Below, piece by piece: positions 1-8,540 of a stretch of 64,000 bases of DNA. Numbering within the stretch: position 1 is the first letter of the stretch; each line of letters begins with the position of its first letter. The DNA is from Chloroflexota bacterium. Its GTDB lineage: Bacteria > Chloroflexota > Chloroflexia > Chloroheliales > Chloroheliaceae. The position numbers and the translations under genes are program-made. The notes beneath the pieces are model-generated. The model was not told the DNA's origin, did not search any database, and worked only from the letters and a program-made list of their open reading frames with translations. The stretch is from NCBI GenBank assembly GCA_028287745.1, contig JAQBPB010000133.1:1-64000 (forward strand), read 5' to 3'.

Positions 1-1643
1 TCGCGCATAGTCACCCAATGATAGCTGCCAATCGCCAGGGCTACCGCCAGCAAGAAAGCGGCTAACATTACAGTTGCCTGCTTACGGCTTTCCCGGCGCA
101 GCCAGAGCACAATACCGGCGGCCAGGAATACTACCCCTGAAACAACTACTTCGCCGGGGTGGACCAGGAACGAAAGAAACAAAGCCAGCGTCAGCAGCCC
201 GAAAGTTAGCGGCCGCCGCAGGGTATCCCATTTAACCGCAACCAGGCACAGGGCCGCCAAAATGAACCACTCGCCCATCAGGTTCGCCACCTGGCCCCAG
301 GCCAGCGACAAAGTGTTAACCGGCAGGATCGCCATGAACAGGGCGGCAATTATCGCGGCCCGGCCCTGGCCGGTTACTTTCTTGACCAGGTAAAACATCA
401 ACAGGACCCGGCTGGCTTCAAAAGTGGTCATCCATAAGAGCAGGAGCAACCGGCGGTCCGGGATTAACAGGTTGAACGGCCCCATCAGCAGGTAAGTGAC
501 CGGCGGATAATAAGTTTCGCGGCCTCCCCACTCGCCTGAAGCAATCTTGTCCCACCACAGGCCCAGGTCCCAGAGCGCCTCAAACCGGTGCAGGTGAAAT
601 CCGAGGTCTACGATTTTATTAACGGTCGTGTCGGTCTGCGGGTGCAAAAGGCCCAGCAAGTGCAGAGCCAGGGTCAGGCCAAAAATACTCAACACCCAGC
701 GGCGTTCCCGGCCAAAGCTCCAGACGCGCCGGAGCGGAACATCGGCCAGCACGACCATAATTAACGCCCAGCCAAAAGCGAAGGTAATTTTATCGGAAAA
801 AATCGTCAACCAGGGCCGCGCTCCCGGAGAAGCTACCACCCAGGCTGGGATAAGGGCCAGCAAGCCCGCGCCAATTACCGCCCGCCAGGGGCTAAACCCG
901 GCCCGCGCCAGGAGGAAATAGGCAAGCATTACCGAACCGATCAACCAGCCTAACTGGGTAAAGGGCGGCACTACCGGCCCGTCCCCAGTCGGGGTTATCC
1001 GGGCCGAAAAGAAAGGAAAGCCCAGTTCGCGCCTATCGGTGCTGCCGGGAGTAAGCTGGGCAGGGACTACCCCCTCTACTTTTAAGGTCAGGCGCAGGTT
1101 ACCGTTCTTGCCGGGTACAGCGTGGGCCGGAATGTCAAAAGCGTAGGTCTTCTGGCCCGGTTCAAGGATGCCCTCGGCGATTTTAGTCTCGTTGGCAAAC
1201 AGTACATAGGGGGTATCCGGTTTTATCCCGCCTGCCGCCGTTATTTCATAATGATAGGCCCTTTTACCAGCGCCGGGGAAATCAACCGTACCCTCGCCCT
1301 TGGACCAGCGGAACCACTCACCCTGGGTGGTCTTTTCAATATCATTCAGGTTGCGCATGAAGGGCTGGTCGAGCTTTAATTCGTTGGAAGAGTCGAGGGT
1401 ATACCTGAAGGGCACCTGCCAGGCCAGGCTAAAGAGTAACAGAAGCCCAAATAGCAGGGCGTAAGGGGCCGGACTGTTTAATGCGCGCTGCCACAAGCGC
1501 CCCTCGTAAGCTGCCCAGGTACGCAGGCTGCGGCCGGGGTTGAACCCAAACCCAGGCTGTGTGGCCGGTATTTGAGGGCCGCCAGCCCGGTCAAGCTCTG
1601 GAGCATCTGCACTTTTAGTTACCAGCGTCTGTTGTTTCGCCAA
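1..1643 (-). CDS. large multi-spanning membrane protein, GT-C glycosyltransferase-like (3' end outside window)
   Basis: The minus-strand frame is open from a TTG at 1643 to the window edge (about 547 codons), so the C-terminus is missing. TTG is chosen because AAGGA lies about 8 nt upstream and no ATG or GTG fits. A Pro/Gly-rich cytosolic start is followed by a TM helix near residue 70, then an extracytoplasmic beta-rich segment of about 150 residues, then repeated hydrophobic helices. The stretch WWDKIASGEWGGRETYYPPV followed by a TM helix resembles the lumenal acidic/aromatic loop of dolichyl- or polyprenyl-phosphate-sugar dependent GT-C enzymes. The start lies 157 bp beyond the stop of the similar membrane protein gene at 1800-4925 on the same strand, so the two are probably co-transcribed. 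Role in envelope glycan or protein glycosylation is inference; it could also be a YfhO- or O-antigen-ligase-like protein. Confidence 0.7.
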   Translation of the reverse strand, partial: MAKQQTLVTKSADAPELDRAGGPQIPATQPGFGFNPGRSLRTWAAYEGRLWQRALNSPAPYALLFGLLLLFSLAWQVPFRYTLDSSNELKLDQPFMRNLNDIEKTTQGEWFRWSKGEGTVDFPGAGKRAYHYEITAAGGIKPDTPYVLFANETKIAEGILEPGQKTYAFDIPAHAVPGKNGNLRLTLKVEGVVPAQLTPGSTDRRELGFPFFSARITPTGDGPVVPPFTQLGWLIGSVMLAYFLLARAGFSPWRAVIGAGLLALIPAWVVASPGARPWLTIFSDKITFAFGWALIMVVLADVPLRRVWSFGRERRWVLSIFGLTLALHLLGLLHPQTDTTVNKIVDLGFHLHRFEALWDLGLWWDKIASGEWGGRETYYPPVTYLLMGPFNLLIPDRRLLLLLWMTTFEASRVLLMFYLVKKVTGQGRAAIIAALFMAILPVNTLSLAWGQVANLMGEWFILAALCLVAVKWDTLRRPLTFGLLTLALFLSFLVHPGEVVVSGVVFLAAGIVLWLRRESRKQATVMLAAFLLAVALAIGSYHWVTMR

Positions 1644-1799
1644 TCTTAATTCCTTAGAAAACGTTAACCGTGAGCACCTGTCCGGGTCAGGGTTTCCCTA
1701 CCAGGGAGATAAATTTGCCGGGTTAGCAGCACCCTAAAATCCTTAATTCTTGTATCCGCAGTCTTTCAGGTCCGGCGTGCTACCTTTAACGTTTTTCGC

Positions 1800-4700
1800 T
1801 TACTTAGGCAAAACCAGGAAAGTAAGGGCGGTATTATAACCCTTAAAAGCCCCACTCCGGCGGTTTTCGAGCCGGTTTTTGTCACCCTGGGTCCAGACCG
1901 TAAAATCAAATAGCCGGATGGTTCCGGTCAATTTCTCGCCGGAAAACAGGTTGAGGTTGGCCCGGAAATCGCCCAGGTTGCCGTACTTTGCCAGGTCCAG
2001 GTCTTTAGGGTCAGGTGGGTAATTAGGCACGTCGCCCCCATTTTGTTTGGTCGCCATCTGCTTGTTTGTCAGTTGAAGCTGCCAATCCAGGCTAACCCCT
2101 GTCCCACCGGCCACCGGCACCGACCAGTAACCGTAATGCCCGCTTGGGTGCGACCCCCAGGGCGTATTGTAAACGTCCATCGTGGCGGTATAGTCGTCCG
2201 GCCTGGCCGGGGCAACCACCCTAACACTGGCCTTGCCTAGCTGGTTGGCCTGGTCGAAAGCGGTCTGAGTTGAAATCAGTGCCACGTCCGGCCGCAGGAC
2301 CGCCACGGAGTTGGCCGGGGCGGTGCCCTGCCAGCTTTCGATCCAGGCCACCGAAAACTGGTTGCCGGTCGTACTCTTTATATTTACTCCAACACCCAGC
2401 GGCACCTGGAAAGTAGAGAGGCCGGGCGCCAGTGTTAAGCGGCGAGTTTCGTTCCCGGCCAGTTCAAGCTCCAGGTTTTGCGGTTCCAAAGTCCCGATAG
2501 CCACCGAAAGATACCCATTGTTCCGGTCGGAAGGGGCCGCGCCCGGTTTCGCGCCATCCTTAAATTCAAGGCTGTTAGAATTGCCGCCGGGCGCAATCAG
2601 CAAAGGCTTATCCCGGTTTAATAGGCCCAGAGTATCCTGGCGGGCCGCATCGTAACGGGCAAGCAAGTCCGGGTTCTTTTTGAACACGGTAAGGAATGAA
2701 TTGCCAAAAACCTTATCTTCCGGCCGGAAACCGTACAGGCCGGGGTCTTCACCCGCCTGGATAACCAGGAAGTCGGCCGGTTGTCCGGCCGGTAAGGGCG
2801 GTAGCGCCCGGAACCCGATCGAAATATTACCAAATTGGGCCTTGCTGGGAGTCACGCCGGTCCGGTCAAGCATTGTCGCGGCCAGTTCCAGCAGGGTCGA
2901 AGCGTCCCGCTGATACTCTACGAAATAAACCCGGCTGGCCGGAGTCAGTCCAACTTCTTTCAAACGCGCCAGCCAGGGGTCCGCCTTTAGTTCATATATA
3001 AAGGTGCTGCCGAACTGCTGGGCCAGCCCTACCCGGTTCTTTTCAAGGTCGGCTTTGAATCTGGCCCACTGGGGCTTAACCGCCGGGTCTTCGCTGTCAA
3101 TTACCAGGTAGCGGACTTGCAGGCCCTGCAATAGTTCCAGCAAGCGCGGCGAAAAACCTTCCCGGGCAACCGCTACTTTAAGCGCGTCGTAAGCCGGGGG
3201 CATAAAGCCGCTGAACCCGTTCATTACCGGACGCCAACTGCCGCGCGTCCAGTACTGCAAAAATAAGTTGCTGTTATCGCTACCGCTTAAAGGTACCCGC
3301 AAAGCCGGGGCCGGGTGAGCATCCAACCAGCTTTCCACGGCCGGTTTCGGCCTGGTCAGCACATTCGAGGCTTGCAGGTTTACATCGCTCCAGTATTCGC
3401 CGCCCAGCAGCACGACCAGCCCCAGCGCCACCAAACCGGCCTTTAGGAAGGTCGTCAGGCGGAACCGCCTTTGCAGCCAGGCAATCCCATAGGCCGCCAG
3501 GGCCGCCAGGGCCAGGGCCACCACATAGATAAAGCGTACCGGCACCCGGATAGCGCCAAACCCCGGGACGTAATTATACAACAAAGCATAAGGCAGCGGA
3601 ATTTCGCCAAAACGCCCGGTCTGCCAGCTCGGCCCAAAGGTAAAACTGACCGATACCACCGCCAGTATCACATAAAAGAGGGCTTCCCTATCCCTTTTGG
3701 GCCGCCGTATTGCCCAGGCAGTCCCCACCAGGCCCAGCAGCATTGCCCCCAGGCCCATGTAAAGCCCGCGCTCACCTCCGGCGCTGCCCTGCCACCAGCC
3801 CTGGTTGAAAAGGGGCCGGTAAAGAAACTGGTTGAGCTTGTTTTCCTTTGGCACGTCCAGGTAGTAAAACGGTTGGGCCGAGAAACTCTGGACCTCGCTG
3901 GCGCTGCGCTGGAAGCCCAGGTCTTGCTGCACCGCCAGGTAGGGCAGGTAAAACGGCAGAACTACCAGGCCAACTATCACTAATACAACGCCTAACCGGA
4001 CTATTTTGTTGAAGTTAACCCGGTTTTTCCAGTCCTGCGCGGCTTTTAGCCTGAAATCCCGGTTTTGCCACACCCACCATGCCAGGTGATACAGCAGGTA
4101 CAGGCCAACCGTCGCGGCCAGGAACAGGCCCAGGTAGGTGCTTGATAGCAATTCCAGCCCGAAAAAGAAACCGAACAGGCTACCGTTAAGCCAGCTTGCA
4201 AAACGGGATTTACCCCGGACAGGCGTATTTGCGGTTGCTTCCGGTCCGGCCGGGGTTTCTTCACAAGGTTCCGGGGCGGCTGCACCAGGGGTAACGGGTA
4301 TTTCAGAGTTAGCGGTTATATTCTTTGGGTGAGGTCGGGTAATCGAAACTGGCCCCTGGATAAAGCGCCTTAGATACAACAGGCAAAACGGCATCCACTG
4401 GGCGGTAAGCATGTGCAGGTGCGAAAGCTGGCCGAAACGGTGCGGGAAGAACCCGAAAATAATTCCGGCACCAAGGGCCGCTACCCGGTTGTTGGTCAGA
4501 TCCTTACATAAAAGGTACATGCCCCAGCCGCCCAGGGCAAACGAACTCAACAACAGCAAGTTGTAACCCAGGACCGGGTTATTGGTCAGCCAGATAATCG
4601 GCGCGACCAAAATGGCCTGCCCTATCAGGGTTTCGGAAAAAGCCAGGGTGTTGTTATAGGGGTAAAAGGCGTTAGCCTGGGCGAAGTTTAAGGGGTTGGA

Positions 4701-4925
4701 CACCAGGGCGTAAGCATCCCAATCCAGGGTCCAGGTCTGGAGCAAAGCGTCGCCCCACTGTTCCAGGGAATGGTTAATATTAGGGGTCACCGGCCAGGTC
4801 ATTAAGACAGACAGCACTACAAAAAATAAGAGCGCCAGGCCGTCAATCTGCCAGCCTCTTAAATTAAGGAACTGCCGGTTTTGCCTGATTCCAGGCTTTT
4901 CTATCTGCCTAGTCACCATCCTCAA
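1800..4925 (-). CDS. giant polytopic membrane protein, YfhO/GT-C glycosyltransferase-like
   Basis: 1041 residues. The N-terminal half holds a TM helix near 30-50, a loop with the acidic pair in WGDALLQTWTLDWDAYAL, then about ten more TM helices interrupted by a cytosolic Pro/Glu/Thr-rich insert near residues 205-245. The C-terminal ~450 residues are mostly extracytoplasmic and beta-rich. This plan (TM bundle with an acidic first periplasmic loop, plus a large soluble tail) is that of GT-C/PMT-like or YfhO-like proteins that move sugars from polyprenyl carriers. No experimentally assigned motif is visible, so donor and acceptor are unknown. It precedes the membrane protein at 1-1643 by 156 bp on the same strand, likely one transcript. 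Start at 4925 is the first ATG; the Shine-Dalgarno is weak. Confidence 0.75.
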   Translation of the reverse strand: MRMVTRQIEKPGIRQNRQFLNLRGWQIDGLALLFFVVLSVLMTWPVTPNINHSLEQWGDALLQTWTLDWDAYALVSNPLNFAQANAFYPYNNTLAFSETLIGQAILVAPIIWLTNNPVLGYNLLLLSSFALGGWGMYLLCKDLTNNRVAALGAGIIFGFFPHRFGQLSHLHMLTAQWMPFCLLYLRRFIQGPVSITRPHPKNITANSEIPVTPGAAAPEPCEETPAGPEATANTPVRGKSRFASWLNGSLFGFFFGLELLSSTYLGLFLAATVGLYLLYHLAWWVWQNRDFRLKAAQDWKNRVNFNKIVRLGVVLVIVGLVVLPFYLPYLAVQQDLGFQRSASEVQSFSAQPFYYLDVPKENKLNQFLYRPLFNQGWWQGSAGGERGLYMGLGAMLLGLVGTAWAIRRPKRDREALFYVILAVVSVSFTFGPSWQTGRFGEIPLPYALLYNYVPGFGAIRVPVRFIYVVALALAALAAYGIAWLQRRFRLTTFLKAGLVALGLVVLLGGEYWSDVNLQASNVLTRPKPAVESWLDAHPAPALRVPLSGSDNSNLFLQYWTRGSWRPVMNGFSGFMPPAYDALKVAVAREGFSPRLLELLQGLQVRYLVIDSEDPAVKPQWARFKADLEKNRVGLAQQFGSTFIYELKADPWLARLKEVGLTPASRVYFVEYQRDASTLLELAATMLDRTGVTPSKAQFGNISIGFRALPPLPAGQPADFLVIQAGEDPGLYGFRPEDKVFGNSFLTVFKKNPDLLARYDAARQDTLGLLNRDKPLLIAPGGNSNSLEFKDGAKPGAAPSDRNNGYLSVAIGTLEPQNLELELAGNETRRLTLAPGLSTFQVPLGVGVNIKSTTGNQFSVAWIESWQGTAPANSVAVLRPDVALISTQTAFDQANQLGKASVRVVAPARPDDYTATMDVYNTPWGSHPSGHYGYWSVPVAGGTGVSLDWQLQLTNKQMATKQNGGDVPNYPPDPKDLDLAKYGNLGDFRANLNLFSGEKLTGTIRLFDFTVWTQGDKNRLENRRSGAFKGYNTALTFLVLPK

Positions 4926-4987
4926 GTCTGCTTCCCCGGCTTTTACCTACCTTTGAAAAATGCTATGCTGGTCGAAATGCATTAAAA

Positions 4988-5010
4988 AACGGCTCCAGCT
5001 TTGAGCCGTT
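4988..5010 (-). terminator. intrinsic terminator-like hairpin in the leader of the 1800-4925 gene
   Basis: On the minus strand an 8-bp stem AACGGCTC/GAGCCGTT with a 7-nt loop is followed at once by a run of six T. It sits only ~60 nt upstream of the ATG at 4925 and just downstream of a promoter-like sequence at 5022-5050. It could be an attenuator or a 5' stabilising hairpin, or mark the end of an unrecognised short RNA. Confidence 0.55.
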
Positions 5011-5021
5011 CAGACCCATCT

Positions 5022-5050
5022 ATCATACCTTTTTCACTATTAGATTGCAA
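5022..5050 (-). promoter_or_regulatory. sigma-70-type promoter for the membrane protein at 1800-4925
   Basis: Minus strand: -35 TTGCAA (5045-5050), 17-nt spacer, -10 TATGAT (5022-5027). Start of transcription would be near 5015, immediately before the hairpin at 4988-5010. The rest of the gap up to 5222 shows no convincing gene. Confidence 0.45.
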
Positions 5051-5222
5051 CCGGGTCATATTTTCGCTCTCACTAACCGGAAAACTTTATGGGCATAAAT
5101 CAGGTTTGTTCTATACAGCTATAGATACCTTTGTTTTTATGGTTACTAGCCGCCAGCGGGGCGGTGGATACCCCTGGATGCCGCGCTCCGGCCCTGAAGG
5201 ACAGTCCAGGGCACACCCAAAA

Positions 5223-5262
5223 CAAAAGGGCCTCGCTCCGCTATCCGGAAGAAGCCCTTTTG
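5223..5262 (-). terminator. intrinsic terminator of pgpH
   Basis: A 9-bp inverted repeat CAAAAGGGC/GCCCTTTTG, followed on the minus strand by TTTTGGG. It lies ~105 nt downstream of the pgpH stop. Confidence 0.6.
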
Positions 5263-5367
5263 CTGCTTATATTTTACCTGCCTGGCAAATTCTAGCGGGA
5301 CAGGTCATTTTCTAATAGCCCGGTAAGGCTGGTAAGGAATTAACCGGATATAACCGGAAAATGTGGC

Positions 5368-8001
5368 CTAAGAACCGCCGCTGATGCGCTTCCCGGCCCC
5401 ACCTATGCCGCTTTTGGGATTTCCCTGGTTTTTATCGCCCCCGGTTGGGTCCGGCTTACCTCGCAGGGACTCGTTCGGACTGTCCTGGACATTAAGGGCC
5501 GTGAAAGGCACAATCTCGGCCAGATGAGTTGACCCGCCATCGGCCGCCCCGCTGTTATGCTCAAATTTAACCAGTGAAACCGGGATTTCCCGGATATTGG
5601 TCGCCACTACCGTAGTCTCCGGCTGGGAAACCGGCGGCTGGTTGGCCGGGGCGGGGCCGGTTTCTTTATCGGGGTAAGAAATCCGGGGATGGTATATACC
5701 GTTTAAGATGTCGACAAACAGGTCACGAATATCGTCAATATCGCGCAGCGTCAGGTCGCACTCACTTAACTGGTTTTCCTTGATCCGGTCGTCAATAATC
5801 TTATTAACCACATCCCGGATGGTCAACGGTTTGGCCCCGTTACCTGAGTCGGGGTTGGGTGCGCCCGGTACTGCTGAACGGTTCCCGGTTAGAATCCGGC
5901 CGCTCTGGACATTCGCCCGTACCGCTGCCTCGCAGCCATCGGCCATCATCACGATAGCGGCTACTTTGGTCTGCGGTTTAGGTCCCGGATAGTGAAAATC
6001 TATTTCGTTAACATCCAGGCCCATCTTCAGGGCTTTCTGGTAGAAGAAGGAAATCGCGCAGGTCCCGTGATGCTGGTGAATAATATCCACGACCTTACGG
6101 GGCAAGTTGTGCTTGCGGGCCAGGGCAACACCATCCGAAACGTGGGCTTTAATCAGGCGGGCACTCTCCCGTGGGTCCAGCGAGTCGTGAATATTGGCGC
6201 CACCCGCCTGGTTATCAATAAAGTAAGTTGGGCGCGTAAGTTTGCCAATATCGTGGTAATACGCCCCGACCCGGGCCAGCAGCGCATTGTCAGAGACATG
6301 TTCGGCGGCCTGTTCGGCCAGGTTACTGACCATTACCGAGTGATGATAGGTGCCGGGCGCTTCCCGAATTAGGCGGCGTAACAGAGGCTGGTTGGGATGA
6401 GCCAATTCCAACAATTGCAGAACCGTGGCGACCCCAAAAAGTTTGCCCAATACGGCAAAGCTTAAGAAAGCCAGGCTGGCCGATATCAAGCCGTTAAAGG
6501 CGCTAAATGCTAAAAGTAAAGGCAGGTTTGCCGTATCCAGGGTGCGGTTCAGCAAAATCCCGGCCAGGCCGACCACAAACTGGCTGCCCGCCACCGCTAG
6601 CCCGGCATAAGCAAACACCAGGGTATTTTCGGCTTTTCGAATGGTCAGCGCTCCCATGGCGCTCCCGGCAAAATACACCGCGACCAGTTCCGGCTGGCCG
6701 CTGACCAGGCCGGTAAACAGGGCCAGTATCGCCGCCAGGAACAGGGCCAGTTGTATATCCAGCAAGGCCGCGAAAAGCATCACCACAACCGCCAGCGGCA
6801 CCAGGTAGGCCCGGTAACTATCTTTACCGGCGTCTATAATCAGAATCCGCATAGCCAGCGAGGACGCAATCAGGGCGGCCCCTAATAACATAACCCAGCG
6901 CGGGTTGGCCCAGATCTGGGCGGAGAATAGACTGGTATAATAAACCAGGAGCAATATCAGAAAAGAGGTTATGCCCACCGTACCTACAACCTGACTGATA
7001 TTGTAACTGCTGGTTAAAAGCCCCAGTTCTTTAAGTTTTTCCAGGTCAAGGGCGGTCAGGACATCACCCTGCCGGACAATCGCCGTTCCCTTTACAATAT
7101 CAACGGTCGCCGGACCAACCCCGGCCCGGGCGTCGGCCTGTTTCTTTTTGGTGGCGGCGTCATCCAGGACCGTATTGACCTTTATAAAAGGTTTTACCAG
7201 GTTTACGGTTAGCTCCCGGTTAACCTCGTCTAGCTGGGCGAACCCGGCTGAAAGGGTATACGGCACGTATACGGCGTCACGCAGAATATTGGCAAAGTTC
7301 GCCAGGTCACCCTGGTTAATATCGCGCACCATTATTACGCTGTAGGCCGATTTGGCCTCCTGGACAATCTGGTTCCAGGTACTGTCCGGGAAATTCAGGA
7401 TATTGGTCAAATCTCGCATGCTCAAATTGGCGGCCTGGACTGCCGGGTCGTTCATCAAAGCGTTCAGGTTATGCAAAGCATCCGAGCTGGCGCGAGCATT
7501 TGTCAGGTTATTTAATAAGCGCGAGAGATTTTCACGTTGTTGGGAAACAATCGTAGTATCGCGCTTGTAGACCTGGTTTGCCGGATTATTGGCGGCGGCA
7601 TCCGCCAGTTCTTTGGTTTTAACGGCGCTGATGTAGCTATGGCTTTTAGGTGCAAGCAAATTCGCCAGGGCCACCTCACCGGTAGATTGCCTGGCGACAA
7701 CATTGCTATCAAATCGCCACAAAAATATAAAACTGATTGCTGCAACGCATATTAAAGAAAACAGCCCAACGCTGCCAAGTTGCCTCCAGTTGGGACGTAA
7801 GATGGCATGGTGTGTTTCGGGCGGTCGCGAGTTGGCAGTGTTTGCGGAAGAAGTAAAAGTGTGAGTAGTTGATTGAGCGGTGGCAATAGTTGACGAGTTG
7901 AAAACTTCTTCGGCCTGTTTCTTACGCTTGGCTTCTTTCAACGTATTTTTTTTGTTACTTTCAACCGGCGAATTGGCCGGATTTTTATTAAATAGCGCCA
8001 T
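5368..8001 (-). CDS. pgpH: 7TM-HD family c-di-AMP phosphodiesterase (PgpH/YqfF-like)
   Basis: 877 residues. It probably hydrolyses cyclic di-AMP at the inner face of the membrane. Order of parts: Lys/Ser/Thr-rich cytosolic N-terminus (1-70), TM helix (~76-95), extracytoplasmic 7TMR-HDED domain (~100-320), seven-TM bundle (~345-530), and an HD phosphohydrolase domain (~545-745) with a first His in YHHSVMVSN (~549), the pair HDIGK at ~583 and a later HQHHGT. A disordered Pro/Gly/Asn-rich tail of ~130 residues ends the protein and is longer than usual. The fold order is the one known for Listeria PgpH. In many Firmicutes this gene sits beside ybeY and phoH; here neither is adjacent, and the gene stands alone, divergent from gpmI. 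The start at 8001 has ACAGG just upstream. Confidence 0.9.
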   Translation of the reverse strand: MALFNKNPANSPVESNKKNTLKEAKRKKQAEEVFNSSTIATAQSTTHTFTSSANTANSRPPETHHAILRPNWRQLGSVGLFSLICVAAISFIFLWRFDSNVVARQSTGEVALANLLAPKSHSYISAVKTKELADAAANNPANQVYKRDTTIVSQQRENLSRLLNNLTNARASSDALHNLNALMNDPAVQAANLSMRDLTNILNFPDSTWNQIVQEAKSAYSVIMVRDINQGDLANFANILRDAVYVPYTLSAGFAQLDEVNRELTVNLVKPFIKVNTVLDDAATKKKQADARAGVGPATVDIVKGTAIVRQGDVLTALDLEKLKELGLLTSSYNISQVVGTVGITSFLILLLVYYTSLFSAQIWANPRWVMLLGAALIASSLAMRILIIDAGKDSYRAYLVPLAVVVMLFAALLDIQLALFLAAILALFTGLVSGQPELVAVYFAGSAMGALTIRKAENTLVFAYAGLAVAGSQFVVGLAGILLNRTLDTANLPLLLAFSAFNGLISASLAFLSFAVLGKLFGVATVLQLLELAHPNQPLLRRLIREAPGTYHHSVMVSNLAEQAAEHVSDNALLARVGAYYHDIGKLTRPTYFIDNQAGGANIHDSLDPRESARLIKAHVSDGVALARKHNLPRKVVDIIHQHHGTCAISFFYQKALKMGLDVNEIDFHYPGPKPQTKVAAIVMMADGCEAAVRANVQSGRILTGNRSAVPGAPNPDSGNGAKPLTIRDVVNKIIDDRIKENQLSECDLTLRDIDDIRDLFVDILNGIYHPRISYPDKETGPAPANQPPVSQPETTVVATNIREIPVSLVKFEHNSGAADGGSTHLAEIVPFTALNVQDSPNESLRGKPDPTGGDKNQGNPKSGIGGAGKRISGGS

Positions 8002-8540
8002 CCTGTTCTGTCCATCAAGCTTATACTAGAACTGGTATAGTAGCGCACCTGTCAAACCAGGGTTAGAACCGATTCGGAAAGCGGTAGTTATTACAACAAA
8101 ACACTCATAACAATATGAACTTTTACGTGTTAATTGCAATAATTGTACCGTATCTTTCGATGTTGCGCAATGAAGCAATTATTAATGTAATAAGTTTGTC
8201 TTGACCTCGATTTGAGTAGCAACTATTCATTACTATAACTGAATTTCTTTGTCGAAAATTACACTCCCTTCAATAAAAAATACTGGCAATACTATCCCTA
8301 CAGCTCACCCATAAATCTTGCAGGCTATAAGAATCCGACTATAGTATCACATACTAATATAGCACATCCTATCTAAACTGTTGCATTTTCCTATTTCCCT
8401 GTCTTTCCCGGCATGTATGATTCCGTCCGAAAAGAGTATAATATGGGGGCGGCAAAGAAGCCGGGAATTATTATTGCTATTTTTAAATTGATATTAAAAG
8501 GATTATTTACTTTCTTTATTTCTTATGGAAGGAGCGCGGA
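8002..8540. other. AT-rich divergent intergenic region between pgpH and gpmI
   Basis: About 540 bp, clearly more AT-rich than the flanking genes, with no credible ORF. It must carry both divergent promoters. A perfect TATAAT lies at 8437-8442 on the plus strand, about 100 nt before gpmI, but with a poor -35. A second possible plus promoter is TTGACC-17 nt-TATTCA near 8210-8240. Nothing else is recognised. Confidence 0.5.

Noticed and set aside
5001..5315. 104-codon plus-strand frame in the gap upstream of pgpH
   Set aside because: It crosses two minus-strand terminator hairpins and a minus-strand promoter, and has no ribosome site or recognisable composition.
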